Source: UBA5499 sp002426275
Lineage (GTDB): Bacteria; Bacillota; DTU084
Reading direction: 5' to 3'
Length of the DNA stretch: 30,577 bases
Assembly: GCA_937888735.1 (NCBI GenBank)
Contig: CALASN010000126.1
Coordinates: 1-30,577 of the forward strand
Below, in pieces: positions 9,701-18,600 of this stretch (its first letter is position 1; every line of letters starts with the position of its first letter). The position numbers were made by a program, and so were the translations under genes. Under the pieces are notes generated by a model that worked only from the letters and a program-made list of their open reading frames with translations, made no database searches and was not told where the DNA came from.

Positions 9701-10020
9701 AAGAGCAGTACAATGTGAAACTGGGCCTATTCAATTATTATTTTGGGCCTTTGCCACTGCTGCCGGGTCAAAATGGTTTCCTTCAGTTTACATTAGTAGG
9801 TCAGGCCAAGGTCGCGGCGAAAGTCTACAATTTGAGGGGCAGATTAGTGAAAACGCTTCTCCCGGAAGCTTTCTTGCCTGCAGGCGATCATAGTCTGCCT
9901 TGGGGTGGCGACGATCAAGCGGGTCGTTTATTGCGGGAAGGACCATATGTGATTATCTTAACAGCCCGGACAGAACTGGAGAAGACCAAGAAAGTAATTC
10001 CCATCATCATCATTCGCTGA
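6739..10020 (+). CDS. Large secreted multi-module binding protein with a CBM nested in an Fn3 domain and a C-terminal FlgD-Ig
   Basis: The protein has 1093 residues, with a signal peptide ending VCASA|AD. Modules in order: a CBM-like sandwich (~25-185) homologous to the first one in the preceding protein (shared LTDAHIP...TN...GTV...SKVR); a CBM4/9-like module (~196-335, NGGFEDGFNRW to LWIDDINL); an Ig-like segment (~336-430); a FlgD-Ig (~436-540); an Fn3-like domain (~541-785) interrupted at ~612-752 by a second CBM4/9-like module (NYSFENGFAGW to LWIDQIEL); another FlgD-Ig (~790-870); an Fn3 (~880-985); and a C-terminal FlgD-Ig (~990-1093) with VYNLRGRLVKTL and a last strand IIIIR. No catalytic residues were recognised. 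It is probably an exported glycan-binding or scaffold protein. Confidence 0.75.
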   Translation: MRARHLLQYLLLLICLAAVCASAADIQLENFEDATWQAERWRIQGSNLQISRSSEKTHEGEKSLCVVAEIDPAKPQWNYVELLCPQVTVTEGDQLVFWFYPQASMTLYIQVTDAKGFTTDGNISVTADIWNQVVYSLTDAHIPNTNEKGTVSDLSKVRIYFYDGNYPQQETYISYLDYFMFWDRQPPAPDANAVANGGFEDGFNRWSYGANGGALTSAAVDESQFYTGSHALKITNRSPLTSNVYGRLSQGVMVEPNTIYRFSCWLKGTGVGSGNHWTDWNMYTFNLPSGTFDWTYQEGFITTKPGQKSLTLGLNIVNTTGALWIDDINLRRLIPNAKLEVGDTVSATVRIKGDANCTQVGDYGFSSYKVEYGVGAEPEHWVRIGKDYTSPVAGGTLAIWDTTKVANGIYTIRLSVTDSAGFSAVISKQIEVRNTQAKVLEYEIFPTAISPNGVGIQDQVFVRFVLSADSQVALQVKDSAGSVCKTVTDALALTSGEHTLTWDGTDANSQLVAEGVYKLCLWLEAEPDLGQTAEVMVKLTAPAAPSGLAPSGIIANGNPHFQWEGKAEAQYYVLELASDSEFQRPFKYVRSLTNEYAYRGTLWDAARNLVVNYSFENGFAGWWYEARGGAKTTAQISHGVSSDGMGSVCLINNSGFASGTYGRLQAAQAISVQPNTTYVMRAYVKGVNVGAGSHFTDWNSYQFGIPAGTYDWQAVEATFKTKVAQTTLTIGLNLIREAERLWIDQIELFQADDQSLPQKSYWWRVKVVDLAGLASAWSAPLAFELAPFVAVESKGVISPGQSGENGKLVVNFIALDSGEVVYQIADKSQSVLVTLGSEIVAPGFHVSMPWNGYLTGQVASEGSYFYKVTNLDFGYSALVPIIVDMTPPAETPALLTPQNESLVAENPTLAWSIVTDELTPVRYLVERSEDPKFAQGVRTELVDINHFKFPEELVAGQKWYWRITAQDQAGNRGKTSSVFSFQAANLQEEQYNVKLGLFNYYFGPLPLLPGQNGFLQFTLVGQAKVAAKVYNLRGRLVKTLLPEAFLPAGDHSLPWGGDDQAGRLLREGPYVIILTARTELEKTKKVIPIIIIR

Positions 10021-10038
10021 GAAAAGAGGTGAGCGGGC

Positions 10039-11079
10039 TTGCCGGTTTGGCGACGTTTGTTTCCTATAGTAGTCTTTTTGTTCATTTTGTCGGGAGGGTT
10101 AGTGACTGCGAATCCACTCTTAATTAATAATTTTGAAAGTAAGCAAGAGTTTGCTTACTGGCAGGTGAGTTACAGTCAGACAGGAAAGGCCAGCTTTACG
10201 CAGACAGTTGCGCAACCGCTAGCTGGTGCGGGAGCTGCGGAATGTATTTTTATCATTTATGATCATAGTCGCTCTGAAAGTCTACGCTGTCAGAGGAGGC
10301 TAAATTTGCCCCGCGACCAGAATTACATCTTATCTTTCGGGATCTATCCGTTTTCATCAGCCCCACTGAATCTTGAGCTTTCCGGCAGCAATGGGGTAGT
10401 TATCGCTGCCAAGCTGAAGCTTCAGCCTGGTCGCTGGCAGAAAATCGGGATTCCGCTTTTTGATGCGCAAGGGCCTGTGGACCAGATTACGAACATAGCC
10501 TTTTGGCTCAATAGCGCTGATTGTGCTGAGATTCCGCAAACTATTGTCTATTTGCTGGATGAGCTCAGATTGGTTCGTCCAGTTACAAAAGCGGACTACC
10601 AGGTTCCTGACTTGTGGTATCAACTTAGAGATCCTGGCAGATTCGTTAATGTGGTCAATAACGCCGGTTTTGAAACGGGGACGACTAATTGGAACATGGG
10701 GATCTCAGGCGGCGCTCAGATTGAATATCAGATTGTGGCGGACGGATATCAAGGAAGTGCGCTCCTATTAACAAATAATAGCCCTAAAGAGCCCAATGTT
10801 TACGGACGCCTCACCCAGCAAGTGGCTGTCAAGCCCAACACGACTTATTGTTTAAGCATGTTTATCAAAGCTACAAATGTGGGGGAAGGAAATCACCTGA
10901 CAGATTGGGGAACATATATGTTCGGGATCCCAGGCGGTACTTACGACTGGAGAAAATTTGATTTTGTTTTTAAGACCAAACCAGGACAAAGCAGTCTCAC
11001 TTTGGGGTTAAATTGCGTTGAGAAAACGGAACAGCTCTATCTGGATAACATTTCCTTATTAGAGCAGACTGATAAATAA
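10039..11079 (+). CDS. Secreted two-module carbohydrate-binding-like protein
   Basis: The protein has 346 residues from TTG at 10039, with AGAGGTGA at 10025-10032 and an 18-nt gap from the gene before. A signal peptide ends GLVTA|NP. Residues ~30-190 form a galactose-binding-like sandwich that ends YLLDELRLVRP. Residues ~203-342 are a CBM4/9-like module starting NAGFETGTTNW and ending LYLDNISL. Its core LTDWGTYMFGIPGGTYDW is shared with modules in the flanking genes. Unlike the two larger proteins it has no FlgD-type C-terminal domain and no enzyme domain, so it may be a free or periplasmic glycan-binding protein. Ligand unknown. Confidence 0.7.
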   Translation: MPVWRRLFPIVVFLFILSGGLVTANPLLINNFESKQEFAYWQVSYSQTGKASFTQTVAQPLAGAGAAECIFIIYDHSRSESLRCQRRLNLPRDQNYILSFGIYPFSSAPLNLELSGSNGVVIAAKLKLQPGRWQKIGIPLFDAQGPVDQITNIAFWLNSADCAEIPQTIVYLLDELRLVRPVTKADYQVPDLWYQLRDPGRFVNVVNNAGFETGTTNWNMGISGGAQIEYQIVADGYQGSALLLTNNSPKEPNVYGRLTQQVAVKPNTTYCLSMFIKATNVGEGNHLTDWGTYMFGIPGGTYDWRKFDFVFKTKPGQSSLTLGLNCVEKTEQLYLDNISLLEQTDK

Positions 11080-11096
11080 GCAAGGGGGGGATCGCG

Positions 11097-12014
11097 TTGA
11101 AGTTGCGTTATCACGTGCTCTGCATTTTCAGCGTTTTTGCAGTTTTAGCCAGCTGTGCCTTTGCAACGGATCTGTCCGATGAACGTGGCGCATTTGCTTG
11201 GCCAGTGATTGGGGCAAGAGCAGTTAGCCTAGGCGGCGCATATACAGCTTTGGCTGACGGAGCTGAAGCAGTGACTTGGAATCCGGCGGGCTTAATGCAA
11301 GTAATGGCACCAGAGCTTTCAACTATGTACAAAGGAGTTTATGAGCTGGACGCTGCCTTGGCGATAATCAATTATGCTCTGCCTGTTAGTGAGAATTTCA
11401 CGTTCGGTGCCGGGATCGGGAACTTGGATTTGTCCAAGGTTTATGGCTTTACTTATACGGAAAAGTTGTATACAGGAAGCTTGGCTTGGACATTGAAAAT
11501 GCCTTTTTTACAAGCAACTTTTTTGAACGATAAATTTGACCTAGGAAGTAACGTTAAATATTATGCCTCTGATACCGTTACCCCTAATCTCAGAAGCAAA
11601 TCGCGCGGTTTTGGGGTGGACGTCGGAATCATTTATCAACCTGTAAAAAGGCTGAATTTGGCTTATACAGTAAAAGACCTGATGACAAATCTGACCTGGA
11701 AAAGGACGATTGATACCGTAGAGAGTAAGCATCGGGAAAAAATTATTCCCGAACATAGTTTTGGCTTGGCCTGGCATGTTTCCCCCCGAACGGTGTTTGC
11801 TTATAGTCAAAGTTGGTTTGGAAAGGCAGCTTGTGACTATCATGTGGGTGTAGAGCACCGGTTGGATCAGCAATTAGCTGTGCGCTTAGGCTACAACGAC
11901 GGTAATTTGAGCGCCGGTATAGGTTTGCGTAAACGAAGTTGGCAGCTTGACTATTGTTTTATGACGCATCTTCTAGGCGATGATCAGCAATTAACTTTCA
12001 GCATTCGCTTGTAA
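11097..12014 (+). CDS. PorV/PorQ (UPF0164)-like outer-membrane beta-barrel protein
   Basis: The protein has 305 residues from TTG at 11097; AAGGGGGGG at 11082-11090 sits six bases upstream. After a signal peptide (cleavage likely AFA|TD) comes the family hallmark GARAVSLGGAYTALAD followed by WNPAGL. The rest is alternating beta strands, and the chain ends QQLTFSIRL, like the closing strand of this family. In Bacteroidota, PorV is a 14-strand barrel that shuttles cargo of the type IX secretion system; relatives in other phyla (UPF0164) have no settled function. Here it follows directly after proteins with FlgD-type C-terminal domains, the kind of domain that serves as T9SS cargo signal. A FadL-like transport role is the main alternative. 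VLASC in the signal peptide resembles a lipobox but is probably fortuitous. Confidence 0.8.
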   Translation: MKLRYHVLCIFSVFAVLASCAFATDLSDERGAFAWPVIGARAVSLGGAYTALADGAEAVTWNPAGLMQVMAPELSTMYKGVYELDAALAIINYALPVSENFTFGAGIGNLDLSKVYGFTYTEKLYTGSLAWTLKMPFLQATFLNDKFDLGSNVKYYASDTVTPNLRSKSRGFGVDVGIIYQPVKRLNLAYTVKDLMTNLTWKRTIDTVESKHREKIIPEHSFGLAWHVSPRTVFAYSQSWFGKAACDYHVGVEHRLDQQLAVRLGYNDGNLSAGIGLRKRSWQLDYCFMTHLLGDDQQLTFSIRL

Positions 12015-12052
12015 GGCTCAGGAATCATTGAGAAAGGAGGGACTGAGACGGC

Positions 12053-13792
12053 GTGTTTAATCAATGGATCATTAAAAGAGCTATAAAGTTGTTTCCTCTG
12101 CTCTTTATTTTGCTACTTCCTGCGGAAGTGATTCTAGCTTCAGAAGCGTCGCTTAGCAAACAGCTAGCAGGGAGCCTCTTTACAGATTGGTTAGAGCAGG
12201 TTATTGCAGTCAGCGATCTGGAAATTAAAATCCCCCTTGTGAAACTGAAAGCCGAAGAGCGACTCTTGCCTGAAGAGCTTGAGGTTTTAAGGCGTTGGCT
12301 GGATAGTTCGCGGGAAAAGTTGGCAAAAGCAGATCTTCAGCTGGCTCAATTGGAAGAGATGCTTGATGAAGCTGAAAGGCGACTTAAGCTGCCGCTTAGT
12401 TTGAGCTCAACATCATATTTGCGCGGCAATTATGGCCAGAGCAAATCCTTTAATCTCACCCATGAATTATTTTTGCGGGCAAATCCCATTCAAGGGGTGA
12501 GCCTCTATAGCAAAATCAGCACAGATCATAATATTGGACAGTGGGCCTTACGAAATCCCAGTTTGCACGAACTGACCATTTCCGTTCAATTTCCCAAAGT
12601 CGCTTCTGTTGCTGGTTGGGTTGTTTACCGTCATGGTCCCCTATTGATGCAAAGAAGGGTTGATAAGGACGAAGAGAACCAAGATCCTTCTAGGGGATTT
12701 TATGGTCTGAAGCTAAATGGCCGGCAACAAAAGCTTGGTTGGACGCTCACTTTAATTCCACTTTCGCTAGGAAAAGGAATCAATTATGATCGTTATTTGA
12801 CTATGGCCACCGCTAATGTGAATTTGCCCAGCGACGGGCAAGGAAGCTTATTTTATCTCAGAGAATTTTCAGATCTTGCTTCTGCATCTCAGGGTAGTAT
12901 CACAGCTGCTTCAAACATCATCTATGCGCTTAAGCTCAATGGCAGCTGGAATTTATTGGGCAGAGCCTGGAAGGCTGATGGGCAGTTTATCTATAATGAA
13001 TACGATGCTCAAATTCTAAAAGAGCCGGGTGCCAGAAAGGCGTTTGTCTATGATTTTAATGCGGAAACCAAGCTCTCCAGTGGCAAGCTAACCGTCCATT
13101 CTCAACGGATCGATCCAAGTTACGAAAACCCATATAGCCTGGTTAGAAATCTCGACGATGAAGGCGCATATATTTATCGGTACGAAGAACCTGAGTACAG
13201 CTGGGAAGAAGAACCTTATATCCGTAATTGGCAGCAAAACGTCGTCGGCCTGCACGAATTCAAGATCGCTAAAGCTTTAAACTTAAGCTTGGAAATGAAG
13301 AAAATAAATGAGATAAGGCCAAGTGTGGCAGGGCTTCCGCGACATTATGGCCACTTGGCAGTGCAGACAGATAGCACTCTGTTCAAAAAAATAAGCTGCT
13401 CCCTTTTGGCAAAAAACTATTACACCCGACGCGATGATGATGCTGATACCTTAGATGAAGATCCAGTGGCTATTGATTGTTTACAGCGAGAAGTTGCCTT
13501 CGGCTACGGGCCGATGCAATTGGGCCTTCGCTACTTATGGACGGCTGGAATCGATAGGCTGCAAGTAGTGAAACAATTTGAAAAAGAAGCGTGGCTGAAT
13601 TTCCATAAACGTTTGGGCGCAGTAAACGTGGAATTAAATCTCAAACAGAAACAAGCTGAAAATACCGAGCTTGAATTGTATTTGCGAAGAGCGCTGACAG
13701 ATAAACTGAACCTCTCAGTCAGGCAAGAGGTAACGTGGCAAGCTGCTAAGGCCAGTAAACAACTTTACGCAGTTATTACCGCACGGTTTTAA
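12053..13792 (+). CDS. Predicted outer-membrane beta-barrel with N-terminal coiled coil
   Basis: The protein has 579 residues from GTG at 12053; AAAGGAGGGA ends about 11-12 bases upstream, a rather long spacing. The signal peptide is FPLLFILLLPAEVILA|SEA. Residues ~40-115 are strongly helical with heptad-like leucines (EELEVLRRWLDSSREKLAKA and following). From ~120 to the end the chain is alternating hydrophobic/polar strands rich in aromatic residues and it ends AVITARF, with the terminal Phe typical of BAM-assembled barrels. No family is recognised. Placed between the PorV-like barrel and another barrel, it may be a porin or channel for the glycan being degraded; an anchoring role for the coiled coil is possible. 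The function is inferred from context only. Confidence 0.65.
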   Translation: MFNQWIIKRAIKLFPLLFILLLPAEVILASEASLSKQLAGSLFTDWLEQVIAVSDLEIKIPLVKLKAEERLLPEELEVLRRWLDSSREKLAKADLQLAQLEEMLDEAERRLKLPLSLSSTSYLRGNYGQSKSFNLTHELFLRANPIQGVSLYSKISTDHNIGQWALRNPSLHELTISVQFPKVASVAGWVVYRHGPLLMQRRVDKDEENQDPSRGFYGLKLNGRQQKLGWTLTLIPLSLGKGINYDRYLTMATANVNLPSDGQGSLFYLREFSDLASASQGSITAASNIIYALKLNGSWNLLGRAWKADGQFIYNEYDAQILKEPGARKAFVYDFNAETKLSSGKLTVHSQRIDPSYENPYSLVRNLDDEGAYIYRYEEPEYSWEEEPYIRNWQQNVVGLHEFKIAKALNLSLEMKKINEIRPSVAGLPRHYGHLAVQTDSTLFKKISCSLLAKNYYTRRDDDADTLDEDPVAIDCLQREVAFGYGPMQLGLRYLWTAGIDRLQVVKQFEKEAWLNFHKRLGAVNVELNLKQKQAENTELELYLRRALTDKLNLSVRQEVTWQAAKASKQLYAVITARF

Positions 13793-13806
13793 GGGGGAGT
13801 GGGCCA

Positions 13807-15672
13807 GTGAAGTTATTAAATCGTTTGTGTATCGCCTGTTTGACGAGCTTTTTGTTCTTGACGGGAGTACAAGGACAGGCAAGCCAAGAAGCGTTATTAA
13901 CCCAGGCGACAGAGATTTTGAAAACATATGGATTGTGGGAGGAAACTCAAGCGGAAGATGCTGTCACAGCGGCGGAATTACAAAAAATGTTGCCGCAGCT
14001 TTTGGCGCTGATTGAGGATGCTATCGACAAAACCAAAGATCAATTTCGCATGGAAGTCAATCGGCGGATGCCCTCAAGCTGGCCGGAGGTGACTATAGCT
14101 GATCTCCAGAAGATCGAAACATTGTGCCAGCAGTTTGGCAATAAAGCCGACGAATTGCAGACCAGAATCTTGACAGCTGAACTGCGGCAAAGTTCTCTGG
14201 CTAATCGGGTCAATGCGCTGCGCTATGGGGGAAGGGGCAGAGTAAATCTGCTGAAGGTGGAGCTGGATGATCTAGAGCTGACAAATTACGATGGCACATC
14301 GCTGGATTATGATTATATTATCACCCAACCGCAGGCTAAAGGATTGAAATTCAGCCATTGGTGGAATTTGCAGCTTGAGAGTAGACCTAATCCGGACTTT
14401 CTGGTCCGTGGCGATTGGCTACTGAATAAAGTCTTCGGTGGTAGCGGCGGAATTTCTCTCCGCGGCGTTGATGTCGAGGCCAAGCTGGATTTCGGCAACC
14501 TCTCTTTAGGACGGAAAGCTGTAATTTTTACGCCGTTAACCTTGGATTATCGAGGTTATGGCAGCTATGAGGAAGCGAGCATCTTTAGGGCTGAACGAGC
14601 GGAGAAAGCTTCCGACAAGGGATGGGAATATGGCCGGGTCTTTGAAGGCGCCTTTTTTGAACAACAGCGCCCTAATTCCGATCTCATAGCTTTAGCGTCA
14701 AGGATCAGCTCGTCGCCTTATGAGCGTTGGGCCTTTGGTGGACAGAGTTCCATCTATTTCAATTCTAAGGCCAGTGGAGGAATTAGCCTCATTTCAATTA
14801 CAGATGATTCCAGTCGCGGGAGATTGACCGGCAGCGCACCGATGGCTAATCGTGTGGTCAGCATTGATGGGCTTCTTTCAGGTCCGCGAGGGATCTCGCT
14901 TGATGGCGAACTAGCGATGAGTAGATATGATCAAGACGTACTGACCGATACCATAGCCGCCCGCCAGCCAGCAATAGAGGATCGGGCTTGGACTTTGGGC
15001 TTAGCTATACCAATGGACAGATTTACTCTAGAGGCAAAGTACAATTATGTTGGTCCGGATTACGTTGCTCTTGGCGCACAAGCGACGGATCTCACTTTGC
15101 TGAGTTTGAACAGGGATAAAGAATTCAGCAGCCTTGAACATTCATTCCCGTCAGATCTCGATTCAGAGTTGTTTTCGAACCGGCGCGGCTATAATGTTCT
15201 ATTGTCAGGGAATTTTTATCAGCGTAGCGTTAGATTAACATACCATCAGGCCGGAGAAGAACAGCTTCTGCCAGAAACATTAGTGGATGAGGTATCTGCC
15301 CTTCATCGCATCAGGGAAAAAGGTTTTGCTTGCAGGTGGATCGTCACTCCTTTCCTTAGTTTGGTCGGCGCTACCACTAAAGTGGAGATTAATCGGGCAG
15401 TAGCCGTTCGGAGTTGGACCCGGCAGACTTCGGACATTGGCGTTGATTTGGGATTGTCGCGCTGGACGACATTACTCTTAGGCTATAAGCAGATCACTCA
15501 AAGCGATTATGCGGCAAATCTGCTTTCGCACCGGACGTTGTCTGCGGGCATAGATTATGCTTTGGGATCAGAAGCCGGCTTTTTAGCGAAATATAAGTTA
15601 GTTAATCTCCAACACGCAAATACGCAAAAATCAGGTCGGGCGATAAGTCTGGAGAGTTATTTCCATTTTTAA
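13807..15672 (+). CDS. Predicted outer-membrane porin-like beta-barrel with degenerate SLH-like N-terminus
   Basis: The protein has 621 residues from GTG at 13807. Its Shine-Dalgarno site AAGGGGGAG (13791-13799) overlaps the stop codon of the preceding gene, suggesting coupled translation. A signal peptide ends GVQGQA. Residues ~25-75 (ATEILKTYGLWEE, then VTAAELQKMLPQLLALIE) resemble a worn S-layer-homology motif. A coiled coil (~95-140, ADLQKIETLCQQF to NRVNAL) and a barrel of ~480 residues ending SLESYFHF follow. The order SLH, coiled coil, barrel is that of OmpM-type porins, which pin the outer membrane to peptidoglycan in diderm Firmicutes. The SLH match is weak and could be coincidental; the barrel with terminal Phe is better supported. 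Confidence 0.65.
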   Translation: MKLLNRLCIACLTSFLFLTGVQGQASQEALLTQATEILKTYGLWEETQAEDAVTAAELQKMLPQLLALIEDAIDKTKDQFRMEVNRRMPSSWPEVTIADLQKIETLCQQFGNKADELQTRILTAELRQSSLANRVNALRYGGRGRVNLLKVELDDLELTNYDGTSLDYDYIITQPQAKGLKFSHWWNLQLESRPNPDFLVRGDWLLNKVFGGSGGISLRGVDVEAKLDFGNLSLGRKAVIFTPLTLDYRGYGSYEEASIFRAERAEKASDKGWEYGRVFEGAFFEQQRPNSDLIALASRISSSPYERWAFGGQSSIYFNSKASGGISLISITDDSSRGRLTGSAPMANRVVSIDGLLSGPRGISLDGELAMSRYDQDVLTDTIAARQPAIEDRAWTLGLAIPMDRFTLEAKYNYVGPDYVALGAQATDLTLLSLNRDKEFSSLEHSFPSDLDSELFSNRRGYNVLLSGNFYQRSVRLTYHQAGEEQLLPETLVDEVSALHRIREKGFACRWIVTPFLSLVGATTKVEINRAVAVRSWTRQTSDIGVDLGLSRWTTLLLGYKQITQSDYAANLLSHRTLSAGIDYALGSEAGFLAKYKLVNLQHANTQKSGRAISLESYFHF

Positions 15673-15680
15673 GGAGAGGT
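15671..15680 (+). promoter_or_regulatory. Shine-Dalgarno site deciding a TTG start
   Basis: AAGGAGAGGT overlaps the preceding stop codon and ends seven bases before TTG at 15688. A GTG at 15679 in the same frame lies within the site itself and so cannot be the start it serves. Confidence 0.8.
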
Positions 15681-15687
15681 GATAGGC

Positions 15688-18600
15688 TTGCGGATTCGTG
15701 TTTGGTTCTTGACGCTTTTGCTAAGCTGTTTGTGCCTTGCCGGACAAGCAGAGAACCTTGTTCCCAATGGAGGGTTTGAAAATAAGCTGACGGGATGGAA
15801 TTGGCAGATTTCACGGGAGGCTAAAGCGTCTGTATCAGTCGCCCAGGATGTTCTTTATCGCGGAAAAGCAGCCGCGCTATTTACAAATGATTCTCGTATG
15901 GAGCCGCATGTTTTTGGGAGGTTGGAGTGCACCGTGCCTGTGGCACCTGAAACCACTTACGAGTTTAGCTTTTTCGTCAAAGGCAATGCTGTTGATGCCG
16001 GAACACACTGGACGGATTGGGATTGTTATTTGATTAACCTACCTTCCGGGACATTTGAGTGGAAACAAATAAACGGGTTAATCACTACCAAACCAGGCCA
16101 GAAAGCTTTGCGCTTGGGTTTGAATGTCGTCAATAAAACCGCTCAGCTTTGGGTAGATGAGATTTCGCTTCAGAAAGTGGCTAGCGCTCAAAAAACAGAG
16201 TCAGCGCCTGTCAGCGAGCCGCTGATCGTAATCGATAACATGGAAGGTACGCCTGCCTGGCGCGTTCAGGCAGATGTCAAAATAACGACTGAACAACAAA
16301 TAGCGGCCGTTGGCGAACAAAGCCTTCGTTTAGGACTAAACATCAAAACCGGTGGGAGCAGCTGGCCAGGAGTGATGAAAGATGGGCTTAACCTGCCGCT
16401 GGCGGAGAAGCTGTGTTTCTGGTTTTATCCCCGGGAAGTCGCCAAGTTTTATGTGCGAATCGATGATAATGACGGTACGTCAGCAGACTGGAATTTAGGA
16501 GGTCCGGAGCTGAAGTTAGGGCAGTGGAATTATATTGAGCTAAATCTCGCCCGAGGTCATATCTGGGGGAAAAATCAGGCACTGAAGAACATCAAAAGCG
16601 TTCTGTTTTGCGTCTATGAAGGTTGGACTGAATTTGGGAAAGCAGGTACATACACCTATTTTTTGGATGAGGTACGCTTAGTGAACGGTAAAATCAGCGA
16701 TCTGGTTATCACGCCAGAGAGCGATTTGAGCGGTTTTCTTTACGTTGAGAACGATTTACTGACAGATAATGAAGAGGCCAGGTTTGCCCTGTACGTAAAG
16801 GGATCCGGGGAAGTGAAAGTTCAATCGCAATTAGACCAAGAGATGAAAACCCAAGTCTTGAATTTGGATTCCACTCAATATACGAACATTCCTTATCTCT
16901 GGAATTCGGGTGCGCTGCCAAATGGCGAGTATAAACTGGAAGTTTCTATAACCAACAGGCGAAATACCGAGCTAGCCAGAGGAAGCATCGGGATTGTAAA
17001 ATTAAGCATCCCAGGCATCTTAACGCAGCTGGAACAGACGCAAGCAAAGTTGACACCTTTTGCCGAGTGTCTAGAACGGGCTAATGCGAAAGGGATCGAT
17101 ATAGCTTATCCACTTTCCTTATATACCATTGCGGACAATTTTATCGATTTTGCCAAAGAAGATATTCAGCACGGCAAGCAGGAGCGGGCCCAAGAAATCG
17201 CATCCTATATCGATGATGCAGCTGCTCGTGGTATCGCCATGCTTAAAAAAATGTCCGCTGATCCTGCTGCGCGTCTGCAAGTGCCGCGCTATCAAACGGG
17301 GCCGGTCCAAATACAGGATGGCGTATTTGTGCAAAATCAGCGGCCGCTTTTCTTTGTTGGGATGGGACACTTTAATCAGGTGAGAAAGGATATTCCTTTG
17401 TTTCCCAGCTATGGATTCAATATCATTCAGATCGAGCAAGGCCCGAGTGGGGTTGTGCTGGCTGACGGAAGCGTAAACATGAATCCCATTCAGCAGTTGC
17501 TCAATGTTTTGGACAATGCTGCTGCAAATAATGTCAAGGTTAATTTATTGCTTTCGCCCCATTACATGCCGCAATGGGCTTTTGAGAAGTATCCAGATTT
17601 GGGCGATGAGGGACAAGGATTCATTAAATACAATATTAATCATCCTGCGGCCAGAAACATCATTGAAACCTATCTTCGCACAGTGATCCCGGCTGTTAGA
17701 CAGCATCCTGCCCTGCACAGCTATACGCTCAGCAATGAACCGCAGTATACCGGAAAAACAGATCAATCTAAACTTGATTTTCAAAATTGGCTCTGCGGCA
17801 AGCATAATTCTATTGACAGGCTGAATTCTGCCTGGGGCAGCAGTTACAATGATTTCTCAGAGATTAATATTCCAGCGGATAACTCCGATCGTCCTCTCTG
17901 GTATGAATGGTGCGTCTTTAATCAAGAAAGATTTACAGACTTCCATAGCTGGATGGCAGAGATCGTTCATGAACTTGATCCCCAAACCCCTGTGCACGCA
18001 AAGGTAATGGCCAATCTTTTTAATTCTAATACGGATTTTGCCACAGGGATCGATCACGTGGCCATGGCTAGGTTAGGTGAGGTTAGCGGTAATGATTGCT
18101 GGACCTGGTATCCTGGTTCAGGTTATGCCCAGGACTGGCAAAGGCAGGCCATGTATTATACTTTCCAGCGTTCGGTAGCGCCAGGTCAGCCGGTTTTTAA
18201 TTCTGAAAATCATATCATTCGCGATGATCATGATCAGTACTATCCTGGGAACCACATTTACACAGCCCTTTGGGAAGGCTTTATGCAAGGAATGGGTGCA
18301 ACCACGATTTGGGTTTGGGAGCGGAATGAAAGCCGCACCTTAGGAAACAATATTCTGACCAGGCCTAATTGTGTGGAAGCCGCAGCCAAAGTATCTCTTG
18401 ATATTAATCGCCTAAGCGAGTATGTCCACAAGCTACAGCAAGCTTCAACGGAAGTTGCGATTTTATATTCACACAGCGCTGCGGCATGGCCAGAATATCT
18501 CTCCGAGGTCAGAAGGGCCTTTGAAGCGGCTTATTGTCAAGGCGTACCTCTTCGTTTCGTGACGGAAGATCAAATTTTAAGCGGTGCGTTAGCCAGCTCT

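Noticed and set aside
3542..12014. Calling a complete type IX secretion system
   Set aside because: Only cargo-like tails and one PorV-like barrel are visible; the translocon, motor and sortase are absent from the window, so it is kept as a hypothesis.
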